A stretch of 64,000 bases of DNA from Acinetobacter sp. C32I (GCF_023702715.1 NZ_CP098480.1:2108001-2172000); one strand, 5' to 3'. Positions 9,162 to 19,247 are shown, counted from the stretch's first letter. The notes: generated from the sequence alone by a model not told the origin. Translations and numbers: made by a program.

Positions 9162-10571
9162 TTACTTTTTCTGGTCATTACTGCCAAACAAAGGCCCCAT
9201 ATTTCCACCACCACCAAATTGCTTTTGCATATTGCCTAGTGATTTCAGCATTTTGCTCATACCCGATGGATTCGCAAATTTCTTCATCATCTTCGCCATT
9301 TGCGCTTGTTGCTTGATCAACTTATTGACCTCAGCCACATCCATACCACAACCAGCTGCAATACGTTTTTTACGGCTTGGATTCATCAAATCAGGATTAC
9401 GACGCTCTTTGATCGTCATCGACTGAATGATGGCTTCCATACGCTTAACTTGTTTTTCAGGATTGGCTTTTTCAATCGCATCCTGAATACCCGCATTGCT
9501 CATACCAGGCAACTTGTCCAAGAAGCCCATCATGCCGCCCATTTTGCTCATTTGCTCAAATTGCATCAGCATATCTTCAAAGTTGAAGGTACCGCCTTTC
9601 TGCAATTTTTTCGCCATTTTTTCGGCTTTTTCTTTGTCGATTTTGCGTTCAACTTCTTCGACCAAAGAAAGGACGTCACCCATGCCCAAGATACGTTGTG
9701 CAACACGATCTGGATGGAATGGCTCAAGTGCATCTAGTTTTTCACCAATCCCCAAGAATTTGATTGGCTTACCTGTGATGGCACGAACAGAAAGTGCCGC
9801 ACCACCACGTGCATCACCATCAGTCTTCGTCAGGATCACACCAGTTAAAGCCAAAGCATCGTTAAAGGCTTTTGCTGTATTGGCAGCATCCTGACCTGTC
9901 ATCGCATCCACAACGAATAGGGTCTCGGTTGGTTTGACCGCAGCATGTAATTCTTTAATCTCATCCATCATGTCTTCATCGACATGTAGACGGCCTGCAG
10001 TATCGACAATCAAGACATCAGCAAACTGGATTTTTGCTTGCTCAATGGCACGATTCACAATATCAATTGGCTTTTCAGTTGCTTCTGAAGCAATGAAACC
10101 CACACCCACTTCATTGGATACGGTTTCTAACTGCTTGATCGCTGCTGGACGATACACGTCGGCAGAAACGGTCATGACTTTTTTCTTTTGGCGTTCTTTT
10201 AAGAAGCGCGCTAATTTTGCAGCCGTTGTGGTTTTACCCGCACCTTGCAAACCTGCAAGCAGGACAACAACAGGTGGTTTTGCACTTAAATCTAGTGTTT
10301 CATTGGCCTCACCCATCATCTTGGTGAGTTCATCATAGACAATCTTTACAAATGCCTGACCAGGAGAAAGCTGAGTCATCACTTCTTGACCAAGCGCTTC
10401 TTCCTTAACCTTCGCGATAAATTCACGAGTTACAGGTAACGCCACATCGGCTTCAAGAAGTGCCATACGTACTTCACGTAGGGTATCTTTAATATTGTCT
10501 TCGGTCAGCTGCCCTGAGCCAGTAACATTTCTTAAACTCTGTGTGAGTCGTTCTGTTAAGGTATCAAACAT
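9162..10571 (-). CDS. ffh: Signal recognition particle protein Ffh
   Basis: Ffh is the GTPase subunit of the bacterial signal recognition particle. With 4.5S RNA it delivers ribosomes making inner-membrane proteins to FtsY. The N domain covers about residues 1-90. The P-loop GLQGAGKTT is at 107-115, DTAGRLHVDEDMM near 190 and TKTDGDARGG near 250. The C-terminal M domain (from about 325) is methionine-rich (MLMQFEQMSKMGGMMGFLDK) and contains the RNA-binding SRKKRIAAGCG. The 469-residue length is normal. It is divergent from ypjD, a conserved gammaproteobacterial neighbour. Confidence 0.97.
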   Translation of the reverse strand: MFDTLTERLTQSLRNVTGSGQLTEDNIKDTLREVRMALLEADVALPVTREFIAKVKEEALGQEVMTQLSPGQAFVKIVYDELTKMMGEANETLDLSAKPPVVVLLAGLQGAGKTTTAAKLARFLKERQKKKVMTVSADVYRPAAIKQLETVSNEVGVGFIASEATEKPIDIVNRAIEQAKIQFADVLIVDTAGRLHVDEDMMDEIKELHAAVKPTETLFVVDAMTGQDAANTAKAFNDALALTGVILTKTDGDARGGAALSVRAITGKPIKFLGIGEKLDALEPFHPDRVAQRILGMGDVLSLVEEVERKIDKEKAEKMAKKLQKGGTFNFEDMLMQFEQMSKMGGMMGFLDKLPGMSNAGIQDAIEKANPEKQVKRMEAIIQSMTIKERRNPDLMNPSRKKRIAAGCGMDVAEVNKLIKQQAQMAKMMKKFANPSGMSKMLKSLGNMQKQFGGGGNMGPLFGSNDQKK

Positions 10572-10718
10572 TGCGAAATCCGCTTAAAATGGCTAGTTGC
10601 AAAAAAATCTTTCTTAAAATAGAAAATTTATGCATAAGATGCTATAGGATACTGTAGTTCGAAGCGAATTTATATCTTATATGGTGAATATTATTCATCC
10701 TCCTAAAAAAGGTTTGAC

Positions 10719-11528
10719 ATGATCAGTCTCCCCTTGGTTTACACAATTTTGGCACTCATCGCCTATACCAGCTCATTTTGGTATTTGTTTATTCGATTGA
10801 TGTCAAAACGTAGTCCAAATCTTTGGTGTTATGGTCTTATGGTTGGACTCGGGTTAGTACTGCATAGTACTGTACTCTACCAAGACATGATGACACCGAT
10901 TGGGGTGAATTATGATGTCTTTAACCTGATGTCATTTACTTCAGGGCTGATGTTGGCGCTGAGTTTGATTTTGAGCCTGATCCGCCCAATTCTTCCATTG
11001 AACCTGATTGGTACACCTGTTGCTGCCTTTGGCCTAATCTTGGGCTTTGCCTTTAGCCAACCCAACCAAATTATTGAACAACATAGCTTAGGTTTAGATT
11101 TACATATCATTCTTTCGCTATCTGCTTATGCGGTACTGCTGATGGCCACCATCCATGCGGTATTGTTGTGGTGCCAAGATCGAGAACTGAAAAAGAAACA
11201 AAAACGACGGATTTGGGTGAACTTGCTACCACCATTTCAAGTCATGGAGTCCCTGTTATTTGACTTGATTATCACAGGTTTTGGTCTACTGACGGCAGCC
11301 TTGTTATTTGGTTTCTTTACCATTGATAACTTCTTTGCTCAGCATCTGGCACATAAAACCGCCTTTAGTATTATTTCATGGTTCTTATACGGTGCCTTGC
11401 TCATCGGTCATTACAAATTTGGCTGGCGCGGTCGTAAAGCCATTCGCTTTACCATTACTGGTTTTGTCCTGCTTGCCATTGGCTTTATGGGCAGTAAATT
11501 TGTTTTAGAAATGATTTTAGGGCGCTAG
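10719..11528 (+). CDS. ypjD: YpjD/HemX-type inner-membrane protein (CcsA family)
   Basis: The 269-residue protein has about eight predicted membrane helices and belongs to the cytochrome c assembly (CcsA/HemX/YpjD) family. Family features are visible in DLHIILSLSAYAVLLMATIHAVLL near the middle and AHKTAFSIISWFLYGALL near the end, with histidines in the positions where CcsA-type proteins handle heme. In gammaproteobacteria it lies beside ffh. Its exact function is unsettled and it should not be read as a proven cytochrome c synthase. It is divergent from ffh across a 147-base region expected to carry both promoters. Confidence 0.86.
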   Translation: MISLPLVYTILALIAYTSSFWYLFIRLMSKRSPNLWCYGLMVGLGLVLHSTVLYQDMMTPIGVNYDVFNLMSFTSGLMLALSLILSLIRPILPLNLIGTPVAAFGLILGFAFSQPNQIIEQHSLGLDLHIILSLSAYAVLLMATIHAVLLWCQDRELKKKQKRRIWVNLLPPFQVMESLLFDLIITGFGLLTAALLFGFFTIDNFFAQHLAHKTAFSIISWFLYGALLIGHYKFGWRGRKAIRFTITGFVLLAIGFMGSKFVLEMILGR

Positions 11529-11607
11529 TTTTTACATTTTAATAAAAACTAGACAGCCTATCTGAAAATGCGTATAACGCTGTTTTCGCTTCTTTAGGTA
11601 ATAAATC

Positions 11608-12537
11608 GTGAAACTTGTACTCGCCCCAATGGAAGGTCTGACTGATCCGATCATGCGTGACGTGCTCACTCATGTTGGCAGTTTTGATTGGTGCGTGACT
11701 GAGTTTATTCGTATTACCGATAGCATCCTGCCAGATCATATCTACGATAGTTTCTGCCCTGAATTAAAAAATGGTGGCAAAACTGCAGCAGGTACACCTG
11801 TGCATGTGCAGTTTCTTGGTAACAACCCCGATATGCTCGCTGCCAATGCAGCCAAAGTCGTGGAACTAGGCGCACCCGCTATTGATCTGAATTTTGGTTG
11901 TCCAGCCAAAACGGTGAATCGCCATCGTGGTGGTTCTGTTTTATTAGATGAGCCTGAAACGGTACATCTGTTGGTAAAAGCAGTACGCGATGCCGTGCCT
12001 GCACATATTCCTGTTTCAGCCAAAATGCGTTTGGGTTATCTAGATGAAAATCATACGCTAGATAATGCTCATGCGATTGAAGATGCAGGTGCAAGCTGGC
12101 TCACTGTTCATGCGCGTACCAAAGCTGATGGCTATACCCCACCGGCCTATTGGGAAAAAATTCAGCCCATTACAGAAGCATTAAATATTAATGTGATTGC
12201 CAACGGCGAGATCTGGAACAATGCCGATGCGAAAGCCTGTTTAGAGCAATCGCATTGCCAAGATTTGATGATTGGTCGCGGTGCTGTCACTACCCCCGAT
12301 TTAACACTTTGTATCCGTCAAAATTTGGATCAGGCATTGTTGTCTTGGCCAGATTTGGTGGAATTACAGCTTCGCTTCTTAAGTGGTCAATATAAGACAG
12401 AAATTGGTATGGTAGGACGCTATAAGCAGTGGCTAGGGATGATGACCAAAGCCTATCCTGAAGCACAAGCCTTGTGGGGTCAAGTGAAGAAAATCAAGCA
12501 ATTAGATGAGATTATCCAGTTTCTAAAACAAAGCTAA
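11608..12537 (+). CDS. dusC: tRNA-dihydrouridine synthase, DusC type
   Basis: Dus enzymes use FMN and NADPH to reduce uridine in tRNA; DusC acts on U16. The TIM-barrel FMN domain begins LVLAPMEGLTDPIMR. The catalytic cysteine lies in NFGCPAKTVNRHRGG (about residues 94-108). VSAKMRLGY, TVHARTKADGY and VIANGEIW are the usual later motifs, and MIGRGAV precedes the helical tRNA-binding C terminus. The 309-residue length is right. Translation starts at GTG (11608) behind a TTAGGTAA ribosome binding site. It is the last core gene before the accessory minus-strand block. Confidence 0.93.
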   Translation: MKLVLAPMEGLTDPIMRDVLTHVGSFDWCVTEFIRITDSILPDHIYDSFCPELKNGGKTAAGTPVHVQFLGNNPDMLAANAAKVVELGAPAIDLNFGCPAKTVNRHRGGSVLLDEPETVHLLVKAVRDAVPAHIPVSAKMRLGYLDENHTLDNAHAIEDAGASWLTVHARTKADGYTPPAYWEKIQPITEALNINVIANGEIWNNADAKACLEQSHCQDLMIGRGAVTTPDLTLCIRQNLDQALLSWPDLVELQLRFLSGQYKTEIGMVGRYKQWLGMMTKAYPEAQALWGQVKKIKQLDEIIQFLKQS

Positions 12538-12560
12538 ATTTAGAGTTATCCCTATGTAAT

Positions 12561-12583
12561 AAAAAAGCGGCCTAAGCCGCTTT
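12561..12583 (-). terminator. Terminator of the four-gene exported-protein operon
   Basis: An eight-base stem (AAAGCGGC with GCCGCTTT) around CTAA, followed in the minus direction by a run of T. There is no T run in the plus direction, so it serves the 12632-19247 operon rather than dusC. Confidence 0.78.
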
Positions 12584-12631
12584 GGAAAACGAATTGAATT
12601 ATGTGTCATTAACAAAACAAGCTATTCCAGA

Positions 12632-13660
12632 TTACATACCATTGACTCGGATTTTTAGGTCTGTCACGGAAGCATTGGTAAAACCAATATTCCCGATTGC
12701 GCTATTTTGTAAGCCATTAAATCGATATGCAGCATCCGTTGTCGCTGGAATAGTCGCGGTATTACCAAATTGAATATTATTCAATTTTAAATCGACATTA
12801 TCTGATTTTCCTTCATTTCCAAAAACCAGTGCCCCATCACCTTGCCCCGCAGCAGATTCCCCAATAACTCCAGCATAAAACTTATCTAAACTAAATCCAG
12901 TTGGATTTGATGCCTTGAGCTGAAAATTAAAGCTAGCCCCAATTGGATTATTACTTCCATCATAACCAGAAACAAGCATCATATTACAGCCTGAACCAGT
13001 ACCACAAATTGAGTCAATTGCACCACCAAAACGAACCATTTTACCTTGAGGCGCAGATCCTAATTGAATATTCATCTTTGGCTTATTGCTTGATAGGAAT
13101 TTAACATTCAAGCCATTTTGAAGTCTTAATATCTCTTTTACACCGCTTTTAAGTGTGCTTTGATTAGAGTCAAAAATAGAACCTCTGATATAATTTGATC
13201 CAACCAAACTAGATAAAACACCAGTGCTATCGCTTGCTGCATAAACTGATAATGGAGAAATTACAAATTCATCTACATTCCCAAATGTCAAAGCAATATT
13301 GGCAAATGGGCCACTTGCACCCACTCCCTTATCCGTATCGATAACGGCTTTTAGCCCCAAATCGCTTGCGACCCCACCTGCTTTGAAGGTGATGTTCGGA
13401 TTAGATACAACCGCATTTGGACTTTGTGCAAATACTAAACCTGCACGGCCACGATATTCACTAGCTGCTGCGTTTTTAGTATCCCAACCATCACTATCTA
13501 CCACAGAAATTTGTTTAAATTCGACTTTTGAAACATTTACACCAATATTCAAACCATCTTGCCCTGTTGTAGTCGATAAGCTTTGGTCATCAAGTGGCTG
13601 CATCGCCATAGCAAATGGAGTTAACAACAAAGACAAACATCCAATTATTTTATTCATCAT
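12632..13660 (-). CDS. Exported protein with N-terminal TGQ motif (DUF6160-like), 342 aa
   Basis: A cleavable signal peptide ends at FAMA (about residue 19-20). The mature protein starts MQPLDDQSLSTTTGQDGLNI, the motif shared by seven other exported proteins of this block. The rest is rich in Gly, Asn, Ser and beta-branched residues, as in beta-rich surface or outer-membrane-associated proteins, with one cysteine pair (SICGTGSGCNMM). The N-terminal motif resembles proteins grouped as DUF6160/FilA-like in Acinetobacter; I give that from memory and with reserve. It is the last gene of a tight operon, starting 8 bases after the previous stop with an AAGGAT ribosome binding site. Function unknown. 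Confidence 0.78.
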   Translation of the reverse strand: MMNKIIGCLSLLLTPFAMAMQPLDDQSLSTTTGQDGLNIGVNVSKVEFKQISVVDSDGWDTKNAAASEYRGRAGLVFAQSPNAVVSNPNITFKAGGVASDLGLKAVIDTDKGVGASGPFANIALTFGNVDEFVISPLSVYAASDSTGVLSSLVGSNYIRGSIFDSNQSTLKSGVKEILRLQNGLNVKFLSSNKPKMNIQLGSAPQGKMVRFGGAIDSICGTGSGCNMMLVSGYDGSNNPIGASFNFQLKASNPTGFSLDKFYAGVIGESAAGQGDGALVFGNEGKSDNVDLKLNNIQFGNTATIPATTDAAYRFNGLQNSAIGNIGFTNASVTDLKIRVNGM

Positions 13661-13668
13661 GCCTATCC

Positions 13669-16257
13669 TTAGTTTCGAGGAATAATTCCTAGTTGCCCTG
13701 TTATGCGTCCCCCTGTGAGAACAGCTTCACCTAAACGTTGTGGTGCACTTGTTGCTGATGGTGGATAGAAATTGATATCCCGAACACGTAATACACCATC
13801 AATTTTATCTTGGGCTGATCCCACTCCTGTGGTTCCAGCAGGGTTAAACGTTAAACCAGCTTTAAATGAAACCATTCCATCACAACCAGCAGTAGGACAT
13901 GTACCTCTTGTATCTGGTGCAATAATAATTGCATTGTTAAATGCAACTTTACCATCAATATTGTCAAAACCAACGGTTGAACCATCCAAAGGATCACTCA
14001 ATTGGATGGCACTTTTACCGCCATCTTTTACCGCTTTTAATTCTAGCTCACCGACAACACTTAAACGACTCCCATCTGTACTGGTATATTCACTATTAGG
14101 AATGAGAGACAGATCAATTTTTTTACCGTCTAAACGAAGTTTCGTTGAAAGGAGTACATCATTATTATTAGAAAAGTCAGCTGATGATGCTAATGCAGCT
14201 GTAGATGTTCCCGCATATCTTGCCCCTGGTAAATAACCACCCGCAATTTGTGCAGATAAGATAATTAATATATCTTTTAAGCTTGCATTAAAACTACCAT
14301 TTTCAAGTCCTAGCGTTCCTGTCCCTCTCAATAACATATCAATATTACGTAAACCCATATAACGAACTGAGTTTGTATCCGCATTATCCAATAATAAAAT
14401 TGACGTGGTTTTTTGCTTGGTTGGATCTGTACTACCATTCATACCTGTAGTACTCATCGCAAGAGAGAAACCTAAACGTTCAGATCCCGCAACAACAGTA
14501 TATCGTGTTCCATTCAGATCATAATAATAAGCATCTGTTGGAGCAGTTGTACCATACATAGCCAAATTAGCATTCAAATCATAGAATGGTAATGCCAAGC
14601 CCCATGTATTTCCCGCTGTATCATTAATTTTTGGAATGGTTGTTCCAACTGTTCTTGCACTGTTGGTAAACCGACCACTTCGTGAAAATGCCTGAAACTC
14701 CGCACCACGAATTGCAGCGAGTATTGCATATGGATTTTGGTTCGTTGTTCCATTGTGTATACTCTGAACATAATCAGCATCAGTCGTCAGTGTGGTGGAT
14801 GTAGAACCATTCCAATATCGACTGGTTTGTAATGCTTTATTCGCAGGTAACAAAACTGTTTTAGTATCGACTAAATTTAAATAAACATTACCTGTATCAA
14901 ATGAACCTCGGTTTTGCAGGTTTAAACCTGTCAATTCACCAAACTCAAAGCCATAAGTATTAAAGCCAGCTCCACCAATTTCTAAAGTCGTCGCCTTTGA
15001 ATTATCCCCTTCCAGCATCGGATCATTTTTCTTGGTAAAATCCGCTCTCATACGGAAAGCAATACCTGTATCCCCTATGATATTTTGAGTTCCGGCTGCA
15101 GTCACTGCATTATTGGCTTTTCCTAAAATATTAGTATTGTCAGGATTACCATATTGATTTGTTGCGGTATTATAGACAGGATCAGTTCGAGTAAATCCAT
15201 CCGAGCTATTGGTATTTGTACCTCTTACCTGAACTGAACCATTCACCATACGACCACTTGCGCCTAAACGAATTAGGCCTTTTGCAGTATCCGAAGCAAC
15301 TTGTCCATTTAGCGGCGTTTTTGTTGCATCGACTGAATAAGGAGTGTTGGCATTCACATTCTTATTGAGCATGAACTCAAGATTTAAGCCCGCATTACTT
15401 GCCGTAGCGGAGTAAGTATTTCCTGTAATCGTCCCAGGATTTGCAGGATCATTTACGCGAGTAAAATCAACATACCCATAAGTTGAATTCGGCTTGGTAC
15501 TCGTTGCTGTATTCACTGAACCATCAGCGTTATAGTTAATTACAGCATTAGTTGCATTAGCGGCATTGGTTCTTACAATAAAACCATCTGTACCATCAAT
15601 ATACATCACACCCTTGGCTGAAAAATTAAAGTTAAAATTCTTAAGAATCAGCTGATTAAGGATTTGACTTGTTGAAGGACCTGTTTTTTGTCCTAAATAA
15701 ATATTGGCATTTCGTGAACTGAAGATTAACTCACTCTGACCATCTTTACTAAAAAGACCATCTCTAGTTTTAAAACTAATACTGGTATCTGAGTTAGTTT
15801 GTACTGCAATATCGCCCACAGGACTACCGCATGCTGCCGTATCACAAACTTTAAACTTATTCATGCTAATCAATACAGGTGCAACTTTTAAATTAAAATC
15901 GAGACCTGATTTACCCGCTTGACTACCACTATTGAGTTGAATATCAACATTCGGATTTATTGCTGGTGTTGACGTATGCGACTGGATTTTAAAGTTTTCA
16001 CCTTCAGCACGTAAAGTTGTATCAGCGGCTTTGCCCGCACTTCCTCTTCCAGCATTATCTTGCCAGAAGAACGTCCCAACATTCACCTCTTTAAAATCTA
16101 AATTGACATGTAGACCATCTTGACCATTGACATTACTCAGGGATTTATCATCAAGTTCTTGCAGGGCGTAGACAGAATGGCTAATCAATAGCAGACTCGC
16201 TGCAAGTGCACTCAGTACAAAACATCCTGTTTTCAGCTTTTGATTATTTTTTTTCAT
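13669..16257 (-). CDS. Large exported protein with N-terminal TGQ-like motif (DUF6160-like), 862 aa
   Basis: The signal peptide is long, with a hydrophobic core and likely cleavage after HSVYA near residue 31. Mature LQELDDKSLSNVNGQDGLHV matches the block's common motif, with N for T before GQ. The body is Asn/Thr/Gly-rich and beta-rich. It has a cysteine-containing segment near residue 137 (VCDTAACG) and another near the C terminus (RGTCPTAGCDG). No repeat array or membrane segment was seen. It is the third gene of the operon, beginning 26 bases after the stop of the preceding gene with an AAAGGA ribosome binding site. It is most likely envelope- or surface-located; its molecular role is unknown. 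Confidence 0.78.
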   Translation of the reverse strand: MKKNNQKLKTGCFVLSALAASLLLISHSVYALQELDDKSLSNVNGQDGLHVNLDFKEVNVGTFFWQDNAGRGSAGKAADTTLRAEGENFKIQSHTSTPAINPNVDIQLNSGSQAGKSGLDFNLKVAPVLISMNKFKVCDTAACGSPVGDIAVQTNSDTSISFKTRDGLFSKDGQSELIFSSRNANIYLGQKTGPSTSQILNQLILKNFNFNFSAKGVMYIDGTDGFIVRTNAANATNAVINYNADGSVNTATSTKPNSTYGYVDFTRVNDPANPGTITGNTYSATASNAGLNLEFMLNKNVNANTPYSVDATKTPLNGQVASDTAKGLIRLGASGRMVNGSVQVRGTNTNSSDGFTRTDPVYNTATNQYGNPDNTNILGKANNAVTAAGTQNIIGDTGIAFRMRADFTKKNDPMLEGDNSKATTLEIGGAGFNTYGFEFGELTGLNLQNRGSFDTGNVYLNLVDTKTVLLPANKALQTSRYWNGSTSTTLTTDADYVQSIHNGTTNQNPYAILAAIRGAEFQAFSRSGRFTNSARTVGTTIPKINDTAGNTWGLALPFYDLNANLAMYGTTAPTDAYYYDLNGTRYTVVAGSERLGFSLAMSTTGMNGSTDPTKQKTTSILLLDNADTNSVRYMGLRNIDMLLRGTGTLGLENGSFNASLKDILIILSAQIAGGYLPGARYAGTSTAALASSADFSNNNDVLLSTKLRLDGKKIDLSLIPNSEYTSTDGSRLSVVGELELKAVKDGGKSAIQLSDPLDGSTVGFDNIDGKVAFNNAIIIAPDTRGTCPTAGCDGMVSFKAGLTFNPAGTTGVGSAQDKIDGVLRVRDINFYPPSATSAPQRLGEAVLTGGRITGQLGIIPRN

Positions 16258-16283
16258 TGCTCAATCCTTTGAAACCGATAAAC

Positions 16284-17060
16284 TTAACAACGCGCATGAT
16301 TACTACAAGCAAAAATCTGAACTTTACCTTCCATTGCAAGGTTGCCATTCATTTTCAATCCCATGAAACCTGTTTCTTTATTGGTATCATAATTATTTGC
16401 TGTGGTGCCTGTTGCACCAATACTTTGTGGGACTGCACTATAAGTTGCTGTTTTCAAGAATCCATAATCTTGTGGGTTGCTACTCGTTTCTTCAATCAGT
16501 TTTCCTGATGCATCAAAATAAGATAGAACTTTATCCTGTTCTATCGACAAAGCATTAAAACCAAAATCACGAATTTGAATCGGTTTAGTTGGATCAAATG
16601 AAAACTGCATTGCAGGTTTAATCATTGAACCTGAGGCAGCTCCATTCACGTATTTGGTATAATTTAAATCAATCCCCTCTAGACCAATTTTTTGGATATT
16701 CAAAGTGCCTTGCAAGCCTTTAAAAACCACCCACAATTTACGTGCTTTGTTTGCACTGGTTGGGTCACTTGCGGCCAAAGACCACACATCAGATGAATCA
16801 CCTGATTGGAATTGAACAAAGCGTTTATTTACAGAAACAGCTAAACGGCAATACTCCAAGTTTGTACAATTAAATGTCGGTACGGTACCTGCCAATAAAG
16901 CACTATCGGTTAGCACGTTTTGGTTCAAAGAGACTTTTAATGATAAATCTGCCCCACCTTGGCCTTGAATAGATTGAAGTGTTTCATTATCTAAAGCTTG
17001 TAACTCAGCATAAGATAGGCTTGAGGTTAAGGATAAGAGCAAAGCGAATATTTTTTTCAT
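16284..17060 (-). CDS. Exported protein with N-terminal motif (DUF6160-like), 258 aa
   Basis: The signal peptide (MKKIFALLLSLTSSLSYA) is followed by ELQALDNETLQSIQGQGGAD, a divergent version of the block's shared motif. The mature part is beta-rich, includes the cysteine-containing stretch FNCTNLEYC, and ends with FACSNHARC, so the last residue is a cysteine, as in the four larger paralogs at 21-28 kb. It is the second and smallest gene of the operon, 12 bases after the 724-residue gene, with an AGGAGAG ribosome binding site. It might be a minor subunit of a structure built by its neighbours; this is inference from operon structure only. Confidence 0.76.
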   Translation of the reverse strand: MKKIFALLLSLTSSLSYAELQALDNETLQSIQGQGGADLSLKVSLNQNVLTDSALLAGTVPTFNCTNLEYCRLAVSVNKRFVQFQSGDSSDVWSLAASDPTSANKARKLWVVFKGLQGTLNIQKIGLEGIDLNYTKYVNGAASGSMIKPAMQFSFDPTKPIQIRDFGFNALSIEQDKVLSYFDASGKLIEETSSNPQDYGFLKTATYSAVPQSIGATGTTANNYDTNKETGFMGLKMNGNLAMEGKVQIFACSNHARC

Positions 17061-17072
17061 GTGTATGCTCTC

Positions 17073-19247
17073 CTATAGTCCTGTGGTTGTAATTTTTAAA
17101 TGCTGAATAAGCAAACCATCAATCACAGCTGAACCAAAGTTGTTATTCGGTATCGTTGGAGTTGGAGCGGTATTGGTTGTTGGAATCACAGTACCCGTTG
17201 TTCCATTCGAGGATCCAATAAAGCTATCTAAAATTGGATTAGCCGTCGTACGCCATGCCGCACCATTTAAATTTGTATCCGACCATGTCCGGTTACCAAC
17301 AGTGGCATATTTAGGCGTTGAAGTATCAGAAGCATTATTATTACAACTTCCTGAAGTGCCACTACCAGTGCCACACAATGTCGCACTCGTTGGCGTGTTG
17401 GTCCAACCTGTTGCTGAATTTACTAAAGTCCCTGAACCATTATAATATTGCCACTGATACACAGAACCTGTGGTATTGCTCACAGCAGTACAATTCCCCC
17501 AAATACTACTACTTGTACATCGACTATTAGTAATCCAAGTAGAAGTATTCATTTCGCGTTGTGCATAGCGTACCTGTGTTGCGGTATTGGTTGTAACATT
17601 ACTTAAAATACCCGCTGGGTTTTGCATATTCCCAAAAGAAATACCCACTGCATCATCAACACCAGCGGTTCCTTTATAGGCTTGTAAGGTTTTACCACCA
17701 TCACTGCTATAAACAGAACCTAAGCTAATACTACTGTGTGTTGCTAGCTTCTTACCAGAAAGCGCCGCAGTCGAATAATCTGTTCGTGCTGAACCGCCCT
17801 GATAACCCGCGATATCTGAGGTACCACATTGATAGACATTACAGGTTGAACCTAAATAAGACGTATCCGCGCCTGTATAATCTGTATAGATCTTCTTATA
17901 AATTGCAGGATTATTTGGAATACGGGCAATTTCGAGACTAAAATTTCGACCATTCGAACCTAGAATAACAGGTTGATATAAGCCCCCTAATACAAGGTTG
18001 ATGTTCGGGTTATAAATAAATATCCCTTCATTGGCATCGAAACTTGGTGCTGTTGCACTACTCGACAACGCTGGTGTTTCCAAACATTTAGTAGGATTGG
18101 TCGCACAGTCATAAGCTGTCGTTTCCCGTGTACTTAGTCTTAAAACACTGTTGGTTGGCACATTCCATACACGCTTGATTTGCTGAGTATCTGTCCGAGT
18201 TTGCTTTTGAACAATAAACTTACATCCTGTAGATGTGTTGTCAAATGAACCTGTTCCCGCATTACCACAACTGCCAGTCGCAGCTGTTTTCGATGTTCCT
18301 AATGTTGCATCTTGACCATTATGAATGGTTGTCCATGCCGAGGCTGTCCCAACGCTTCCCAATTGGGTATCGGTATAAGTCGCTTTTAAATTCGCGCCAT
18401 CCCCACTATTGATGCGAATAACACCAGCTAGACCTAAAGTATTATTATAAAAAGAGCTCATACCGTTGGCATTACTTGAACCAGCTAGAGTCTGAAAAAC
18501 CTGCAAGCTACTACCATTTATACTAAAACCATTCATAATCGCCTGTAAGCGTAAACGGTTTGCACGATTGGCATCACTGGTACTAAACAATTCACCTAAA
18601 TTAAATTGATCAGCAGCACCATCCGCTTTACTTTGGTCACGAACAAAAGCATCAGCCCAGAAAGCAAGCTTTAAGTTATAAGCATCCACGCCAGTCTTCG
18701 CACCTGTTTCATATAATGGTGCTTCTAAATTCAGGTAGGTTACAGATCCATCTACACCAGCAAAGTTTGGAACATTTGCTGCTGTTTTTGCTTTTAATAC
18801 CCATGGATTCTCAGCTGTTCCCCAACTCGCAATCTGTGGTGAAACTGAATCAAAACGGCTATTTGTGTCATTATTATTATTTTTAGATAAGGCAAGGCCA
18901 TATAAATAAATATCGGCCTTACCCACTGAATGGTCAGATGAGTTTACAACACCGTCTTTATTGGTATCTTGTGCGAGTGAGGTTAGACCACCAACAGGGA
19001 GGTAATGAATATAACCTGTATCTTTACTACGGTCATTCAATATAGCAGAGGTCGTCTCATTCCCTGTATTTGCACCACGAAAAACAAAATCAAAATTGGT
19101 TGGTAGAATCGCAATCCCTTCACCTGTCGTCTGACTTAAGGCCTCATCCGAAATTTCCTGCAATGCAAAAGCATATCGGCTTAAGCACAAGCCAATCAAT
19201 GTTGCTAAAACAGTTCGTTTAAATGATACCGTATGAAATGTCGTCAT
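17073..19247 (-). CDS. Large exported protein with N-terminal TGE/TGQ motif (DUF6160-like), 724 aa
   Basis: The first gene of the four-gene operon. The signal peptide ends near SRYAFA (about residue 28). Mature LQEISDEALSQTTGEGIAIL carries the shared motif with E replacing Q. The body is rich in Asn, Thr, Ser and Gly. It has clusters of cysteines in short loops, such as CGNAGTGSF, YDCATNPTKC and CNVYQCG, suggesting disulfide-pinned loops in an extracytoplasmic protein. A GGAAGG ribosome binding site precedes ATG 19247. The 255-base gap to the halogenase-like gene is the only place for a dedicated promoter, but none stands out. Function unknown. Confidence 0.77.
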   Translation of the reverse strand: MTTFHTVSFKRTVLATLIGLCLSRYAFALQEISDEALSQTTGEGIAILPTNFDFVFRGANTGNETTSAILNDRSKDTGYIHYLPVGGLTSLAQDTNKDGVVNSSDHSVGKADIYLYGLALSKNNNNDTNSRFDSVSPQIASWGTAENPWVLKAKTAANVPNFAGVDGSVTYLNLEAPLYETGAKTGVDAYNLKLAFWADAFVRDQSKADGAADQFNLGELFSTSDANRANRLRLQAIMNGFSINGSSLQVFQTLAGSSNANGMSSFYNNTLGLAGVIRINSGDGANLKATYTDTQLGSVGTASAWTTIHNGQDATLGTSKTAATGSCGNAGTGSFDNTSTGCKFIVQKQTRTDTQQIKRVWNVPTNSVLRLSTRETTAYDCATNPTKCLETPALSSSATAPSFDANEGIFIYNPNINLVLGGLYQPVILGSNGRNFSLEIARIPNNPAIYKKIYTDYTGADTSYLGSTCNVYQCGTSDIAGYQGGSARTDYSTAALSGKKLATHSSISLGSVYSSDGGKTLQAYKGTAGVDDAVGISFGNMQNPAGILSNVTTNTATQVRYAQREMNTSTWITNSRCTSSSIWGNCTAVSNTTGSVYQWQYYNGSGTLVNSATGWTNTPTSATLCGTGSGTSGSCNNNASDTSTPKYATVGNRTWSDTNLNGAAWRTTANPILDSFIGSSNGTTGTVIPTTNTAPTPTIPNNNFGSAVIDGLLIQHLKITTTGL

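Noticed and set aside
9300..10338. Plus-strand open frames opposite ffh
   Set aside because: The minus frame encodes a complete Ffh with all motifs. The opposite frames have skewed composition (His/Phe/Ile- or Ser-rich) and no start signals.
11525..11552. A+T-rich inverted repeat at the end of ypjD (CTAGTTTTTA with TAAAAACTAG)
   Set aside because: The stem is mostly A-T and has no T run after it, so I do not call it a terminator. It could still be a weak one.
12564..12583. Hairpin as a terminator for dusC
   Set aside because: There is no T run in the plus direction; the T run lies on the minus-strand side, so I assign it to the minus operon only.
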